Numbered from the stretch's first letter, positions 12,400-24,940 are shown. The stretch: 64,000 bases of DNA from Porites lobata (GCA_942486035.1 CALNXK010000095.1:356001-420000); one strand, 5' to 3'. Notes: generated from the letters alone by a model not told the origin. Numbers and translations are program-made.

Positions 12400-13673
12400 A
12401 GTTTACCAAATCAGTGGGGTAAAAAAAATTGACTTTCGGTTAATTAAAAACGTCACTTAGTAGGAACTTTGTTTACCGTTTTACAAACATTTCGGAGATT
12501 TTTTCAAGTGCATTTTTACGATTTTGCTGCAAATTCAGCTTGAGAATAATTTTCTACCTACCAGTAAACACCGACGAGCCAAATTTCGTTGCTTTCTTGG
12601 TATTTGTTTGTATGACTGCTTCATTTATCGCTCAAATTTCGTCTTCCGGAAATGTCTTGAAACGAGACGCCATCTTGGCTCCGGTCGCAAAACAGTGACT
12701 AGCCAAGGATATCCCGAGTTACGGGAGCCAATCAAAACGAGCGAAAATTGCTATTCACTGATTAATGGTAAATACACAATATCCTAAATTTTCTGAGGAA
12801 CTAGAGACAATTGAAGACGGGACTTTACATCGCTCGAGGTAAGCATGTTTTAGTTTGTTTTCAAAGTATGATTTATTAAAAGAAGTTACGACACAATTAT
12901 TGAATTCGGCTTTCATATCATTTGGAGAATTATGCAGATCTCGGAGAGTGTTATCCGTCCAGGATTTCACGCTGATTTGCATAATTGTTGAGCTTATACA
13001 AAAGCCATGTTTGCCAATAATCTTGGCGTTATAAAGAAACGGAAGTTTTTTAACGAAAAAATGATCTCATTTATGAATATATTAAAAAGATTTAATTTTT
13101 TCTTGGTATTAACGCAACTGTTGGCAAGTCTTTAAGCTTTCGAGGCCAATTTATATCGGCAACAGAGGCAAAAAGAAAAAAAAATCTTCTGATCCCAAGA
13201 GATCGGTTTGCCATCTGAGCGTCAACGAGGGGAAGCATGTACTCGAAATAGCAATTCCGAATTCCAATAAAAGGATGCTTCAACCCTCCTTTTTAGGAAG
13301 TGACAGAGCAACTTAAATTATCGCTTTAATATCGCCTGAATGTTAATGATGAAAGTGAAACTGAAATCACCTAGTTTTAGTTGTGTGATCTTTCCAGAAA
13401 ACTACCAGTTTTTTTTATGACAAGGACAAGATTCTTTCGTCATAAGGTACGACAACCCGAAATATCATGCAAAATTTATGGGAAAGTTCGAAGCCAAGTG
13501 CTGAGCCAATAACTGAGTTACTAGCCAAAATACTCACATTGAAGTCCCAGAATAGACCCTCTTCCACGGTTTTTTCAACTTTTGAGTGGTACAATTTAGC
13601 GAACATCTGTTGAAAAGAACACCTTAACTAAGTTTTAGAGTAATTTGTTGAAAACTAACGAAGATAAGCCTCC

Positions 13674-13767
13674 GCAAAGTCGCGAAATTATAGCGTGTGG
13701 TGTGGGCAAGTTTCTATCGCCCCCCTCCCCCCAACCATACAAACGTCTATAAAATTTCGCGACTTTG
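13674..13767. repeat. 94-bp imperfect palindrome
   Basis: GCAAAGTCGCGAAATTATA at the left pairs with TATAAAATTTCGCGACTTTG at the right, enclosing a pyrimidine-rich loop (CCCCCCTCCCCCC). It is probably a tiny inverted-repeat element. Flanking kilobases (12394-16733) otherwise show no gene. Confidence 0.55.
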
Positions 13768-16733
13768 TAAAGCAATATCTCTCGATAGGAAGATGACATT
13801 TAAACTAATCACAATCGTAAGCCGCTGTTTCCAGCGGTTTCGATGGATTTTCACTTACGCTATACTGGCGTATCAAAACTTGAAAGAAAATAACGTGAAA
13901 GGGTCAGCTATTAGAGCGTTCCTGGAACCACAAAATATTTAAGCAGAAAAAATGAACGGGAGGATGATATTTTTAACGTTTTGACGAAATCTAATTTTCT
14001 TTTTTCGTATATCATTCTGCGGAAGCACGAATATGTGGAGAGTAGCTTCCACGTGGGCGAGAAAAATTACAAATGGGCCCCGAAAACGTCGCTAGAGACT
14101 TTTCATAGAAGTTTTGCGTTCCTGGTATTAAATGAGCAACCACTTAGCTAGAAGCATTTCACCGGTGTTATAAAATAGATAAGCCACCATAAAGAAACTT
14201 AAAAGTTAACTTTTTTTTTCTTCTTCGACTCATAGCGAATTTTCTGTTCCACTTTCCTATTGGCAAGGAAACTTCATAGTGTAGGAGTGTTTTCAATTGC
14301 ATATTGTAGTAACGACGCATTTTGTAATAACTTACACATTTATAGTAACAGATTCATTTTGTATCAGTATAAGTATATATAAAATTATGCAGCATGCGCA
14401 ACGGACCGATCCATATCGATTTCCTGTTGAAGAATTGAAGGTCGTCGGTGAAAACGAGAGCCGATTTTGTTCAGCTTTCAAGTGGTAAGTGTCTTCTACC
14501 GAGTGAATATTTTCTGAGACCATCGCATTATATTTAAAAAATGACCCCATGAAAATAGTCGCCTTATCTCCTCTTAAATAATTAAGCATTTCCCCGCCTC
14601 TTATAGATAGTACCGGTTGGCATTGTTTGAACATTTCTTATTAATAATTGTTTATGGGAGTTCCGGAAGGATATCAGAGGATAATATTTGCCAAAGACAA
14701 TCAGAGATCCAGCTGAAGACACTAAATTTATGGTCTAAAAGTAATAGTTCCTCTGTCTATTATGGAAATGAAATGACACTCATGATATCAATAATTTTTA
14801 AAATGTCTTGGGAAGACAATGGGCTTTGCTTCATTGTGAAAAGTGCTAAAATATAATCAGTATTGCAAGTAAAACATGTACGATGCTAAGTACATTTATT
14901 TATTCAATAAGACTTTTTTTTCCAGAAAACATAAATGAAGTTAAAAAAAAATCGAACAATTACATTTCGTTTTAACATTTTGTGAATTTTTGACCAAAGG
15001 TTAGGTTTGGTTAGGTAACATTATTTTTAATCATTTTTAGTTTCGCAACTGAGGTCATAAATATCGAAATTTTTCTATCTTAAGTGGCTAAAGAGGAAAA
15101 CAAAATTGTGCACAAAATTTGCTTTCCGAAAGAGAGGTTTTTCTTTAAACTTTAGTTGACAGTTCGTACATCCGGGGAGGAATATTTTTATTGTCCATCG
15201 CATTTTAGTGTCGTGCGGGAGGAAGGCTGGAATCCGCTTCGTCGGTTCCTTAATTGGTGCTTCCGGATAAAACCGCAGCCCCTCACTTTTCAAGATATTT
15301 CATAGCTTTCTCGCTGCTTTCCTTCGCAGTTTTTTACACGAGATCGAAACTCTGTTAAACAGTATCTTTCATTAATATCATGATAGTACTCTTCAATTTC
15401 CCTTGGGTTATGTGTTATAAAGAAAACCGCGGAGTGGTTGAGTGCGGCTGAAAACATTAACCTATCAGAGACTTTAAAGTTATAAGAACTTTTCAGGCGA
15501 GCAGACAATGAGGTCCTCTAGAGGCTTGCAGCTTCGTTCCGTGCTTATTCGCTTAACTTGACGTTTACTCAATAAAAGTAAAAAAATTTGGAATTTTTCT
15601 GAAAGTTTGATTGTCAGCTTCACATATCATGTCGTTACTCCTAAGACCTGTCGAATTTAACTGATTTATTGGCATCCTTGAACACCTGAATACAAAAAAC
15701 TGACAAAAAGAATAATTGTTCTCCGGTACGTTAAATATTTTAATATCTAAAGCGGATAAAATTTAAAAAAAGAGTGTAGTTGATCAAGGTCGATCCGGAG
15801 GCCGCTGGAACATTGCAATATTGACATGCGGTTGCAGAAACATGCAGGATGCATTCACAGCCGGCCTTTAGTCTTTGAATATTTAATCATGTTTTGGTCA
15901 TTGACTCTTGCTATTAACAAAATTTCCTCGTTGCTTGAGTGTAATAAGCAACTCAATTTGGCTCTGTTTTAACAACGCCAGGGACTCTCGCTATCGCCAA
16001 CTGACAAGGTAAGCTTTGAATGAAGTCCTCATAAGGAGATCCAAAAGAAGAAGCTAGACAGTTTATTATTTGGGTGCATGGTTTCCACTATTCAGGAGCG
16101 ATGATCCGGCAAAATTTGGTTAGTGTTGCTAAAGCCAATAAAGCCGCAAGACAACAACGCTACAATAAGAATCGCGTTTTGTGTGAAAACCCTGAGTCAA
16201 AAGTGTAAATTTTCATGTCTTAACAGTTGCCTTTAGTAGTTGCTACCTAGAGGCATATTTTTCAAAAATCTTCTTAATTGTAAAACTCTCCAAGTACAGT
16301 AAAGGCTGTACGCAATACGTTCCGTCGCATTCGGTCAGATAACAGAAAAGCTTTTAGAAGAGAATGTATGCTGGAGGCCAAGGTATGAGAGCTGTCTTCT
16401 TTAGTTCAAGTGGCACCTGTCGTACCTCATAGTCACGCTGGAAACGACACCAGAAAACATTTTGAATGTTAACCACAATATGACGAGGTAGTTTTTGGGG
16501 ATGATGCAGAGATCTCTTTGTCAGTGTTTATCACTGAAATTTTTCTGTTTTCGATGAAAAATTTTCGAATTCGCCAAAAAACTGCGGTATTTACCGTCAG
16601 AAGATTGTTTGCCTTCCATCGTTCGCTTATCAAACCGTTTACTTACTCGGACCGGCATAAATGAAAACAGCGGGTAAAATATACCAATATCGAGACTGTG
16701 AATAATATCTGAGACAGATAATTAGAAATTATT

Positions 16734-17705
16734 AGACAAGACAAGACAAGACAAGACAATGCTTTATTTGGAGTCTTATACAGTCCTACAGCATGTACAT
16801 CGACTTTATCCAAATAATTAAAAATCATAACACAATTGCACACTAGTGGAACTATAATCAATGTTAACCTAAAGAACTAATGATCTTCTTTACTCAGCAG
16901 TCGAATACGTATTTTGCAAATAACTTTTGCACTGGTTTGTTCTTGCTTAGAGGGTTTATTAACAACCGAAAAACATCATCTGGTGCCATTCTGTTTACTG
17001 ATATTCTGTAGTCTTTGTTTAACTATTCAAATAAAGTACTTCTTTTTTCTTGATACGCAGGGCACAGAGTTAAAAAGTGTATTTCTTCTTCTACGTCTTT
17101 TTTACAGATAGGACAGATCCTCTCTTCCGGTTTCTTATAAGGTCTTACATACCGACCTGTCTCTATCGCCAATTTGTGATTACTTAGACGGAGTTTAGTT
17201 AGAGTTATCCGGTGTCGGATGTTGGTGACCCGACGGAGATAATCTTTATATTTATAGTTTTCTATTATTTAAATTTTCGGAAGGTTCTTATTTTGTTCTT
17301 CTGGTTGGCGTCTTTTCTTACGTCATTGTTTACGTCACTTAACCATCTTTGTAATTCGATGTCTTTCAGTCTTTGTTTGATAATGTTCAAGATTCCTATG
17401 TCATTTTCATGTGCTTTTGTCCAGAGGTATCCCAGCCCTATTTGGTCTAATGCGCGTTTGATTTTTTGGCTCCATAATTTCTTATTCACTCTCGACTTCA
17501 TATCATTATAAACCACCTGTGATAATTGGTGTTTTGGGTGTTTGGTTAGAGTTATCCAAAACTTAACTAGTTCTGCGGGATCTTTTTCTATTTGGTCGTT
17601 ACAGTCAACACCCCAAATTTCACTTCCGTAGAGAAGTATGGGGGATATCAGAGCATCGAATACCTTAATCGTCAGCATAATATTTTCTCTAAAGTTGACA
17701 CCCAT
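16734..17705 (-). mobile_element. 5'-truncated, broken non-LTR retrotransposon (LINE)
   Basis: Read on the minus strand, 17705-17268 encodes the thumb region after a LINE reverse transcriptase (FDALISPILLYGSEIWG). It then runs into TAA TAG and a frame change. The frame resumes from about 17255 with RRVTNIRHRITLTKLRLSNH and a cysteine/histidine tail, ERICPICK...EEEIHFLTLCPAY, typical of LINE ORF2 C-termini. The 3' end holds AATAAA followed by (TTGTC)n at 16734-16760, a microsatellite tail as in CR1/L2-like lineages. The polymerase core is absent. It is a dead 3' fragment. Confidence 0.85.
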
Positions 17706-18236
17706 CTAGAGATGCATCCAACGTTGAAGTTAAAAATCTGATCAATGATTTTAGTCTTTTAGAAATTGCTGGAAATGCTACCTCAGAGATCCCATATTTC
17801 AAAATCTTCCGGCCTCGGGGAAACGTGCCCTTGATTATCTCTAGATCTAGAGGTTCTCGCCTTCGACCGAGCTCCATGGTTGATTAATTTACAGCTACTT
17901 GCAAATATTTAAGTTGATCAAGTGCAAGTGACTGCCAGGGGAGTGTGCAGATTGGTTATTTGACAACATATTAATATTGCTTGCGTTATTCCCGGCAGAA
18001 AAGAAAAACAGCATTTTGATAAATGAGCATGCACTGAACCTTGAACCTGTCCCTTTAACCGGAGTTCTACTGTAGCAGTTGTTATCTGTCGCTAGCGACC
18101 CGTATACCTAGTATGTACCTTGTACCTAGGCCTTTGCTGAAAATTATTTAAGGATCCCGCAAAATGGCTATCATTTATTCATTTTTTTGTCCATTCTGAG
18201 GTTGAGATTCTTGTATGGCTTATATCTTAAGCCCCC
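17706..18236. other. Intergenic between LINE fragment and receptor 1 upstream element
   Basis: No gene or clear repeat seen. Confidence 0.4.
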
Positions 18237-18584
18237 GCAAACGGACGCAACATTGTTGACCAGTAACTCCCAACATTGCGCAAAGTTTGAAACCAGCCAA
18301 ACTTTGGAGCCAACAACTCATAACATTTCTTTTGTTCTGTGATCGCCAAAACGTAGCACAAAAATGTTAGATCAGTTTGCACAGATCTTCCAACATTGTT
18401 GGGACCACGCACGTGCATCACACGCGGTTTACAAAGTCTTATGGGTTGTATCCATCCCACGATGCACTGCATGTGCCAACATTTTTGGGAGTGCTGCATC
18501 CGTTTGCACACCACTGCTAACACGGACGCAGCAACTCCCAACATTGTTGGCCCAACAATGGTGGGAGTTGTTGTGTCCGTTTAC
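18237..18584. mobile_element. Inverted-repeat element upstream of receptor 1
   Basis: The left end GCAAACGGACGCAACATTG mirrors the right end (AGTTGTTGTGTCCGTTTAC). Internally AACTCCCAACATTG and CCAACATTGTTGG recur in both orientations. About 348 bp with no real coding content. It lies within 150 bp of the receptor ATG, upstream of the 3' splice acceptor, so it is in the 5' intron or promoter of that gene. Confidence 0.72.
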
Positions 18585-18733
18585 AAATAGCTTTACAGGT
18601 AAAAATATCATTTGCTCTATAAGAACTGAAATGATAAATTCTATCATGTTTTTAAAGTTGAATCTTGTCCTTTGTCTATTCAGTAATGTTTTCGATTCTC
18701 ATTATTTGTTTACAGGAAATCTAACACTTAACG

Positions 18734-19768
18734 ATGGGAGATGAGCAAAGCTCTAATGCAACTTTAAACGGTGACCCACTTGGGCGAAAAAATGTCGAAA
18801 TTGCTTTCGAGGCATTTTTTGCTACTTTCGTCTTTGCTGCCTCCGTTCTTACCAACTCGATCGTTCTTTATGTCATCAGGAGGAACTCCAACCTCAAAAC
18901 CTTCATTAACAAGATCATAGCCAACTTGTGTGTCATCGATTTGGTGGAGACACTTTTTATCATGCCCCTTTGGATAACGAACTTGGTGAAGGGACGCTGG
19001 ATCTTTGGAAAAGTGATCTGTAGCATTTCAGGGTGTCTCTTCGTTGCCATGGCCAACGCGACCCTTTATTCGCTTTTGCTCATCGCTGTCAGCAGGTATT
19101 TTAAGGTTGTAAAACCTCAACTTTTTTCCAGCGTTTTTGAAAGGAAGAAAAACAGGCTTCAACTTTTGATTGCTCTGTGTTGGATCGTTCCACTGGCTAT
19201 CTCTAGCCCTCCCCTTTACGGGTGGGGTGAGTATATGTACGACTCACAGTCCGGTCTTTGTGCATACGACTGGTCTTTTGATTCTCTGAATTTGTCCTAC
19301 ATGGCATTTCTGGTTATAACGCAGCCGTCTCCCTACATCATTTGCTGGTGTTACTATAAAATATACAATACCGTTCGTAAAAACAGGATTCAGATCTGCA
19401 CGCGGGCTAATCGAGCTGCCTGCCAAAATGCCCACAACGCTGAAAATATGTGTATTCATACAACACTCGGGATGGCGTGCGTTGTGGTGCTCTGTTGGCT
19501 CCCAAAAGCAGTGCTTATTATAATATTTGCTGCTGGAAAACGAGGTTTGGATTTGCCGCTTATGATCTCAAGTTATCTGGTATTTCTAACTTGTTGTTTG
19601 AATCCTGTGGTTTATGGAATGATGAACCCTCAATTCAAGCCCGCCCTTAAGGCTTTCTTTCAAAAACGGAACTCTGACAGCCGTCCAGTGACCATCGTTG
19701 GATCCTTGGCTTCCCAAACAGATTACCAGTTGAAAACTTTGATTGCGAGCGCGGGGCGGCATAGTTAG
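18734..19768 (+). CDS. Class A (rhodopsin-like) GPCR, receptor 1, divergent member of the array family
   Basis: 344 residues, single exon, seven hydrophobic segments. Key positions: N41 (1.50), D69 (2.50), C96 (3.25) with C176 in loop 2 for the disulfide, S120-R121-Y122 in place of DRY, W150 (4.50), CWLP 254-257 in TM6 and NPVVY 290-294 in TM7. The N-terminus has a glycosylation site (N8-A-T) and a DPLGR motif shared with the six downstream paralogues, and PLYGWG follows TM4 as in them. Residue 284, the retinal-lysine position, is Phe, so it is not an opsin. Overall shape is melatonin-receptor-like; the ligand is unknown. A CAG acceptor ending at 18715 after a pyrimidine tract implies an upstream noncoding exon. 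It keeps canonical TM6 features that the paralogues have lost, so it may be nearer the ancestral form (inference). Confidence 0.92.
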   Translation: MGDEQSSNATLNGDPLGRKNVEIAFEAFFATFVFAASVLTNSIVLYVIRRNSNLKTFINKIIANLCVIDLVETLFIMPLWITNLVKGRWIFGKVICSISGCLFVAMANATLYSLLLIAVSRYFKVVKPQLFSSVFERKKNRLQLLIALCWIVPLAISSPPLYGWGEYMYDSQSGLCAYDWSFDSLNLSYMAFLVITQPSPYIICWCYYKIYNTVRKNRIQICTRANRAACQNAHNAENMCIHTTLGMACVVVLCWLPKAVLIIIFAAGKRGLDLPLMISSYLVFLTCCLNPVVYGMMNPQFKPALKAFFQKRNSDSRPVTIVGSLASQTDYQLKTLIASAGRHS

Positions 19769-20117
19769 CCTAGTCACCTAATCATGGATATAAAGTCTAA
19801 TACAGCGGGAGCTCTGCACATATTCACCCCTATCAAATTTTTTATCCCTGAAGGAATGAAGAATTATCTGTTGAACATTACGATTTCACAGAGAAATATC
19901 CTTCATCACAAAATTCTTGGAAGTTACACAAAACTTTCGGACCTCATCCGGATCTCTGCATCAGTGACGTTTGCTGTTATTCGCAGCCTCGTTTTAAAAA
20001 GCTCTACAGAAAAATTGTTCCATTAATTGGCGGAAGGTGGAAGCCCTGATCACTGCTCATTGCCTCACGCCGAGTGTGAATATTTATGGCCTAGCAAATC
20101 TCGCGTGAAAGTAGGTG
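19769..20117. other. 3' flank of receptor 1
   Basis: Presumed 3' UTR and intergenic sequence. I see no clear AATAAA close to the stop codon. Confidence 0.4.
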
Positions 20118-20210
20118 GTTTTACCAGCCAATAAATTTACACTGGCACAGTCGATGGAGTGACCTGCGTCTTTAGCGTGTTCGGACACAGCAGCATTGAG
20201 TTTGAGATCG
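20118..20210 (-). mobile_element. Possible Penelope-like endonuclease fragment
   Basis: On the minus strand one frame reads SEHAKDAGHSIDCASVNLL, which resembles the EHA..TGH.IDW stretch of the GIY-YIG endonuclease of Penelope-like elements and related proteins. It is too short to be sure, and the flanking frame decays. Confidence 0.35.
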
Positions 20211-20554
20211 ATCTCCAACCATGTCTAACTGTAAGGATATCGATTGCATTTTTCTGGGCGTAAACATGGCTCTTGTAGACTACCATCCGTTCCTCATTCT
20301 ACGCAATCCAAACGGTTAAGCTCGCGCAGTGTGACTTCCTCAGGGGTTTTCTAAATCACTGTCAACAACGGTCCCATTTAAGAAGATCATATTCCAAAGT
20401 CGACTGAGCTGAACCCAAAGGCGACCCAAATGATTTAGACCGGTTGAATTGATTCAGACGCCGATCTTAATTGCAGCTGAAGTTAGCTGAAAAGGCAAAA
20501 AATGCTCATTTCGGTCAAACTGCTTACAAAAGAACGTTACAACAATTTATGCAT

Positions 20555-20685
20555 TAGGTTCGGTACATGAAAAGTTCGGCGTCTGAGTCAAAGCCTTGAA
20601 ACGAAAAGAAGGCGTTCCTAATTGATTCAGACGCCGAACTTTTCAATGTAAGGTTCGGTTCATGAAAAGTTAGGCGTCTGAACCG
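20555..20685. repeat. Inverted/direct repeat cluster
   Basis: GGTTCGGTACATGAAAAGTT and its near copy GGTTCGGTTCATGAAAAGTT (about 20650) flank an inverted copy (GACGCCGAACTTTTCA at about 20630), each next to GGCGTCTGA. A related GATTCAGACGCCGA lies at about 20452. It is likely a dispersed inverted-repeat family. Confidence 0.6.
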
Positions 20686-20853
20686 GGCCTTACTTATGAC
20701 ATTACTCCGGACTTCAAGCCATTCACAATGTGGACTTTCTATGCAGTCCTTGAGACTGTCCTGATCTGCTTGTGCACACAAACTAGTCCCAGGGTTCTCT
20801 CCTCGTGGACGCGTAGGGGTGAACTCGGGGATCTACCATTCGACGGACAAAGT

Positions 20854-21794
20854 ACAGAGAAACCTCACTTTACGGACACCCGCTTAATACGGACACCCCG
20901 TTAACTCGGACACTTTCCATGGTCCCCTCAGTATCCGTATTAACGGGGTTTGATTGGACAGTACTACTAAAATCACGTTTGCTGATATCCATACGGTGAT
21001 ATTCAGGTCAAGAACTACAAAACGATAGGTTTTGCAGACATCCATACGGTAATAATCAGGTAAAAAACTACAACACGAAACGAACTATGATCTGGTCATG
21101 CCGAACGCGCATATGCGAAACCGGCGGTAAATGTAAGAGATCTGGAACTTCATATCGTTACACACACCAGGGCGATATTAATCGGTATTAGCGAAGGTAT
21201 CAGCACTCAGGATTTATAAAAATTTTTGTTTAGAATCATTCACATGCGAACCAGAAATGGGGCTTAGGAATGATGAATCTGCTGGTCTCATCGTGGGGCA
21301 TTTGCAACTCTCTGAAGAAAACGTCAAAGCAGAACATAGTTATTAAAGTGGAATGGTTATGAAACCCGTTAAACTCCTTTGTTATGTTTTTGTTAGCTTT
21401 TTTAGATCTGACAGTGCACAACGTTCGATAGCATTCCTATCATTTTGAACTTACTGACCAATAGAAACATCGCATTAATTTATTCAATCACAATTTGTGA
21501 ACAAGAAACAAAGGATTTTGTACTGTCAAGGAGCTTCCAACATAAACTACAGCACCGTTGTTTTCAACTTTCATGTTCGCCGGCTTTCATAACCAGGCGA
21601 CTCCTCTACTAACTGTTCAAAAGACGTTAATGCGGACACTAAGGGGTCCACAGAAAGTGTCCGTATTAATTAACTGGGTGTCCGTATTAAGCGGGTTAAA
21701 TTTAGAGAAAATGTTAAGTGTAGGGACAAGGAGAAGTGTTCGTAATAACAAAGTGTCCTTATTAAGCAGGTGTTCGCAAAGCGGGGTTCGACTG
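20854..21794. mobile_element. Non-autonomous pogo/Tigger-like DNA transposon remnant
   Basis: The left end CAGAGAAACCTCACTTTACG resembles the reverse complement of the right end, CAGTCGAACCCCGCTTTGCG, the CAGT.GAACC-type end of Tc1/mariner-superfamily pogo/Tigger elements. The left flank is TA, while the right flank is TC, presumably mutated. Subterminal CGGACAC motifs occur repeatedly in both orientations. Inside is a roughly 60-bp tandem repeat (CATACGGTGATATTCAGG near 20990, CATACGGTAATAATCAGG near 21045). No transposase frame remains. Confidence 0.6.
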
Positions 21795-22870
21795 TCCTTC
21801 ATTCAAATTCAAATTCAGTTTACTAAATAAAAAAGCACGGAAACTGTTTTCTGGAGAAAAGACATGGTCACTTATTGTCATGTAAACTGCAATGTTTATT
21901 TTATCACGGGTAAATTGTTTTTGCCAAGCAAAATGAGACATTTAGGTAAACCATGAACGATGACTTTTGTACTGACAGTAAATCGCATGAGACCGATGAT
22001 ATTTCTCTCTAACACTAATGAAAAAAAAAACACGTTTTCTTAAACAAACAAAAACTAGTGACAATAAAACTGCATTAAAGTTAAATTTAAGAGCTGCTGC
22101 TATCCAGTCAGCGTTCTAAAATTTCTGCACCTGCGGCTGTTAGTGGATAGAGATCATCCGACAAATGTTGCATCCTAAACAGGTCTATTTAAATAACTAG
22201 GTACAGTTGTATTATGTCACCATGTTCATTGGACAGCCAATAAAAATTCAAACTTTCATTCATGCTTTTAGTACCAGCTCTTCTGATATTTACACCGGCC
22301 GACTTTTTCGCTGTTTCCCCTCCTACGATCGGCCTAGATAAAGACTCGAAAGAAAAAAAAGAAACTGAGAAGCACACTAGTCACACTAGTCCTCCTCCGG
22401 ATGGTTTCAATACAGTTCCTTACAAAAGGCAACATGCTTTTTCTGTTACCCGTCGTTCAAAAATCAACAATTTTTAAAAAAATGTTGTGATAATGGCTGA
22501 AAATAGAGATTCGGGAAACCGAAGAGGCAGTTAAAAATAAAAATGCTTATTGGAGAAAAGATTTAGAACTTCCGGCCGTGCCCCATAATTTCCTGTCAGA
22601 CAAAACAAAGATGCAGGTGAACCGGAACCTTTTTTTCCCTTTTAATGTGCCGTGACTCTACCACTGACATTTGTATTGCTAGTGTCTTTACTCTCTCGAT
22701 CTTAGAAACTATTAATTTGAACTAAAACCTGAGCTATAGAAATTTCAAGTCAGTTTTCTTCTTCGGGCAGATTTGGTAGAATTTAGTCGTTGGCTACCTC
22801 TGTAATACATGTATTATGAAACAAATTTCCTCTAGGTATGGTCGTGACTTCAAGACCCGAACAAAGATGA
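21795..22870. other. No recognised gene
   Basis: AT-rich intergenic sequence with short frames only. Confidence 0.4.
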
Positions 22871-23657
22871 AGGGGCTGTTTCAGACATGGAGGAAGGAAG
22901 ATTCTATCCTAGAGGGCGGATCATCCTAGCGCCATATGCTTTCTGAATTCAGTTTAAATGCAAAGAGGTTGTACTTGCCCATAGAGCTAGGATCTTCCTG
23001 AGAGGCTTGAAGATCCTAGCACTGTGTAAACTGCCTTCGCTAGGACGATCCTAATACTAGAGACAAACCAGACAGAAATGGTGGTAGGACGCTCAGTGGG
23101 TAATCACGGTAATAAGGGGCGAGCATTTTTGTTATTGTAAACCCAACGAAAAATGTTCTTTCGGCGGAGCTAAACGTAGTGGCAGTGACAGAGAATGTAA
23201 ATACTTTCCTATCCGGTATGAACGAACGTGAGCCGCTATGGCGTTAATTGACTCTATTGTTATTAGGTATATAAGGTTTTGACAGTTGTTCTGTATTCAT
23301 CTCAGCTCTCGAACCATCAACTTTTATTTTTATATCTTACTTTATTCATCTATCGATTGACTTTTTACGTTGTGCGACCGCATCGGTTGGGGAATACGTT
23401 CCCAATTTTTTCCCATTGGGTTTTTGGGTTTTCGTATCATGCGGCGCACGTGAATAGTTTAGCCTGACTGACTTTACTTAGGAATATTTGTATACCATTC
23501 TTTAGTTGTGATGTTGAACTTTGTATGTTATTTGGACGGCATTAAACATTCAGCTTCCTCAGTTCGAGCTGCACACCTATTCCCGTCTCTTAGTCGTGAT
23601 AAATAGGAAGGTTGTTCCGTCCCCTAGGATCTTCCCGACTCTTTGTAAACAGCCCCT
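22871..23657. mobile_element. 787-bp inverted-repeat element
   Basis: The left end AGGGGCTGTTTCAGACATGG matches the reverse complement of the right end (AGGGGCTGTTTACAAAGAGT). Both are followed by GGAAGAT.CTA and the internal theme CTAGGATC in alternating orientation. A possible promoter (GGTATATAAGG at about 23266) lies inside. A 62-codon open frame after it resembles nothing I know and has no ATG I would trust. It ends about 280 bp upstream of the next receptor. Confidence 0.65.
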
Positions 23658-23938
23658 AAAAGGTAAGCAATGACTAAAGGGAAGTAGGTCGGCAAAGCAA
23701 AGATAAGTCCCCAAAATATAAGAAGCACAATAAACGTCCGCCGGTTACAACCACCTGCCCAGTAGGAAGTTCAAATTAGGCATGTAAATGTGTTATAAAT
23801 GTTGTCCAGTGGTAGTTGTATTCACCTCATGAAGAAATCTCACACGCATCGGCAAAAAACTCAAAAGGTTACAACTACTAGAAGTTTCCGATCGTGCTGG
23901 CCACTTTAGCCTTTGCCAAAAATCAAAAAACAATTATA

Positions 23939-24940
23939 ATGCCTTCGTCACCTGCGCTGGACGTTCCTAACCGAACAGAAGGATTAGCAGTGAGCGTTGC
24001 TTTCGTGCTAGAAGCTGTCCTAATTATCGGGGGAAACTTGCTCACAATTGCCTTCTTTGCACTGGAGAAGAAGGAACGCAAGAAGAGCTTTTATCTAGTT
24101 TTCAATATGGCGTTTGCTGATGTGTTGTTAGGAGCTGTGTCTCTGCCTTTGTTCACTTATTTATCGATCGGACCTGACTATCAGCTTTGGCGATCAAGTT
24201 CACATCGAGATGTCTTTGAGAGTTTTTGGAGCGTCAGTGATACAATTCTGATGCATTCCTCGTTAATTTTCGCCGTCTGTATATCCTGTGAAAGAGTTTA
24301 CGCTATCTTTTGGCCACTGAAGTATCGGGCATTGTCGCGGCGGACATACCGTATCGTTGCCATTATGATCTGGGCTTCCGTCATTCTTGTTTCTTGCGCT
24401 ATGTTCGCAATGATGCAGTTTGCTCAGCTTTCACTGCAAAATGCGTATCCTCTTGCCACGACATTCGAATTGATTTGTCTGCTTATCGTGTGTGCCTGTA
24501 ACATTGGTATTTTTAAGAAGTTTAAGCAAGGAAAGATCGCTTCACAACGGCAGAACAGTCAAAACAGAGTCAACTTGAACAAGCGCTTAACAAAAACCTT
24601 GCTCCTTGTTTCAGTCCTTGCTGTGTTGACCTACTTACCTTTAATCATTGTCAACTTTTTAATCTTTGTTCTTGAAGTCTCTATACCTCGAAAATATTTC
24701 TATTATAAAATTGTAGTGTTTCTCAATTATTCCAACTCATTTGTCAACCCTCTGGTGTACGCATTGAGGATCCCCGCGTTTAAACAATGGCTGAGATCAA
24801 TTTGTTGTTCAAGTCGTCAGGCCTTGGCTCACAACAATGGAGGACAAGGGCACGGGGATAACAGGGGTGCCATTTGGATGCCGCCGATCGATTCAGCTAA
24901 AAAAGGTTCCGGACATGCACTCCAGATACAAGCCATCTGA
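23939..24940 (+). CDS. Class A GPCR, receptor 2, unrelated to the array paralogues
   Basis: 333 residues from the ATG at 23939; the frame is open further upstream only to a GTG at 23894, which is not a eukaryotic start. N11-R-T is a likely glycosylation site. GN at 32-33 (N1.50), D61 (2.50), D101 (3.32), E118-R119-V120 for DRY, P128 in loop 2, LP 233-234 in TM6 without CW, and NPLVY 270-274. Position 3.25 is E94 and loop 2 has no cysteine, so the usual TM3-loop 2 disulfide is absent, as in MECA-type receptors (melanocortin, adenosine, cannabinoid, lysophospholipid group). I would place it near that group, tentatively. A CC pair (289-290) may be palmitoylated. It has no DPLGR motif and no splice acceptor just before the ATG, so it is probably intronless or differently organised. 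Ligand unknown. Confidence 0.9.
   Translation: MPSSPALDVPNRTEGLAVSVAFVLEAVLIIGGNLLTIAFFALEKKERKKSFYLVFNMAFADVLLGAVSLPLFTYLSIGPDYQLWRSSSHRDVFESFWSVSDTILMHSSLIFAVCISCERVYAIFWPLKYRALSRRTYRIVAIMIWASVILVSCAMFAMMQFAQLSLQNAYPLATTFELICLLIVCACNIGIFKKFKQGKIASQRQNSQNRVNLNKRLTKTLLLVSVLAVLTYLPLIIVNFLIFVLEVSIPRKYFYYKIVVFLNYSNSFVNPLVYALRIPAFKQWLRSICCSSRQALAHNNGGQGHGDNRGAIWMPPIDSAKKGSGHALQIQAI

Noticed and set aside
16640..17260. Plus-strand open frames opposite the LINE
   Set aside because: They are antisense shadows of the LINE tail, which has clear protein motifs on the minus strand.
23894..23938. Extended N-terminus of receptor 2
   Set aside because: It would need a GTG start in a eukaryote. The first ATG is at 23939.
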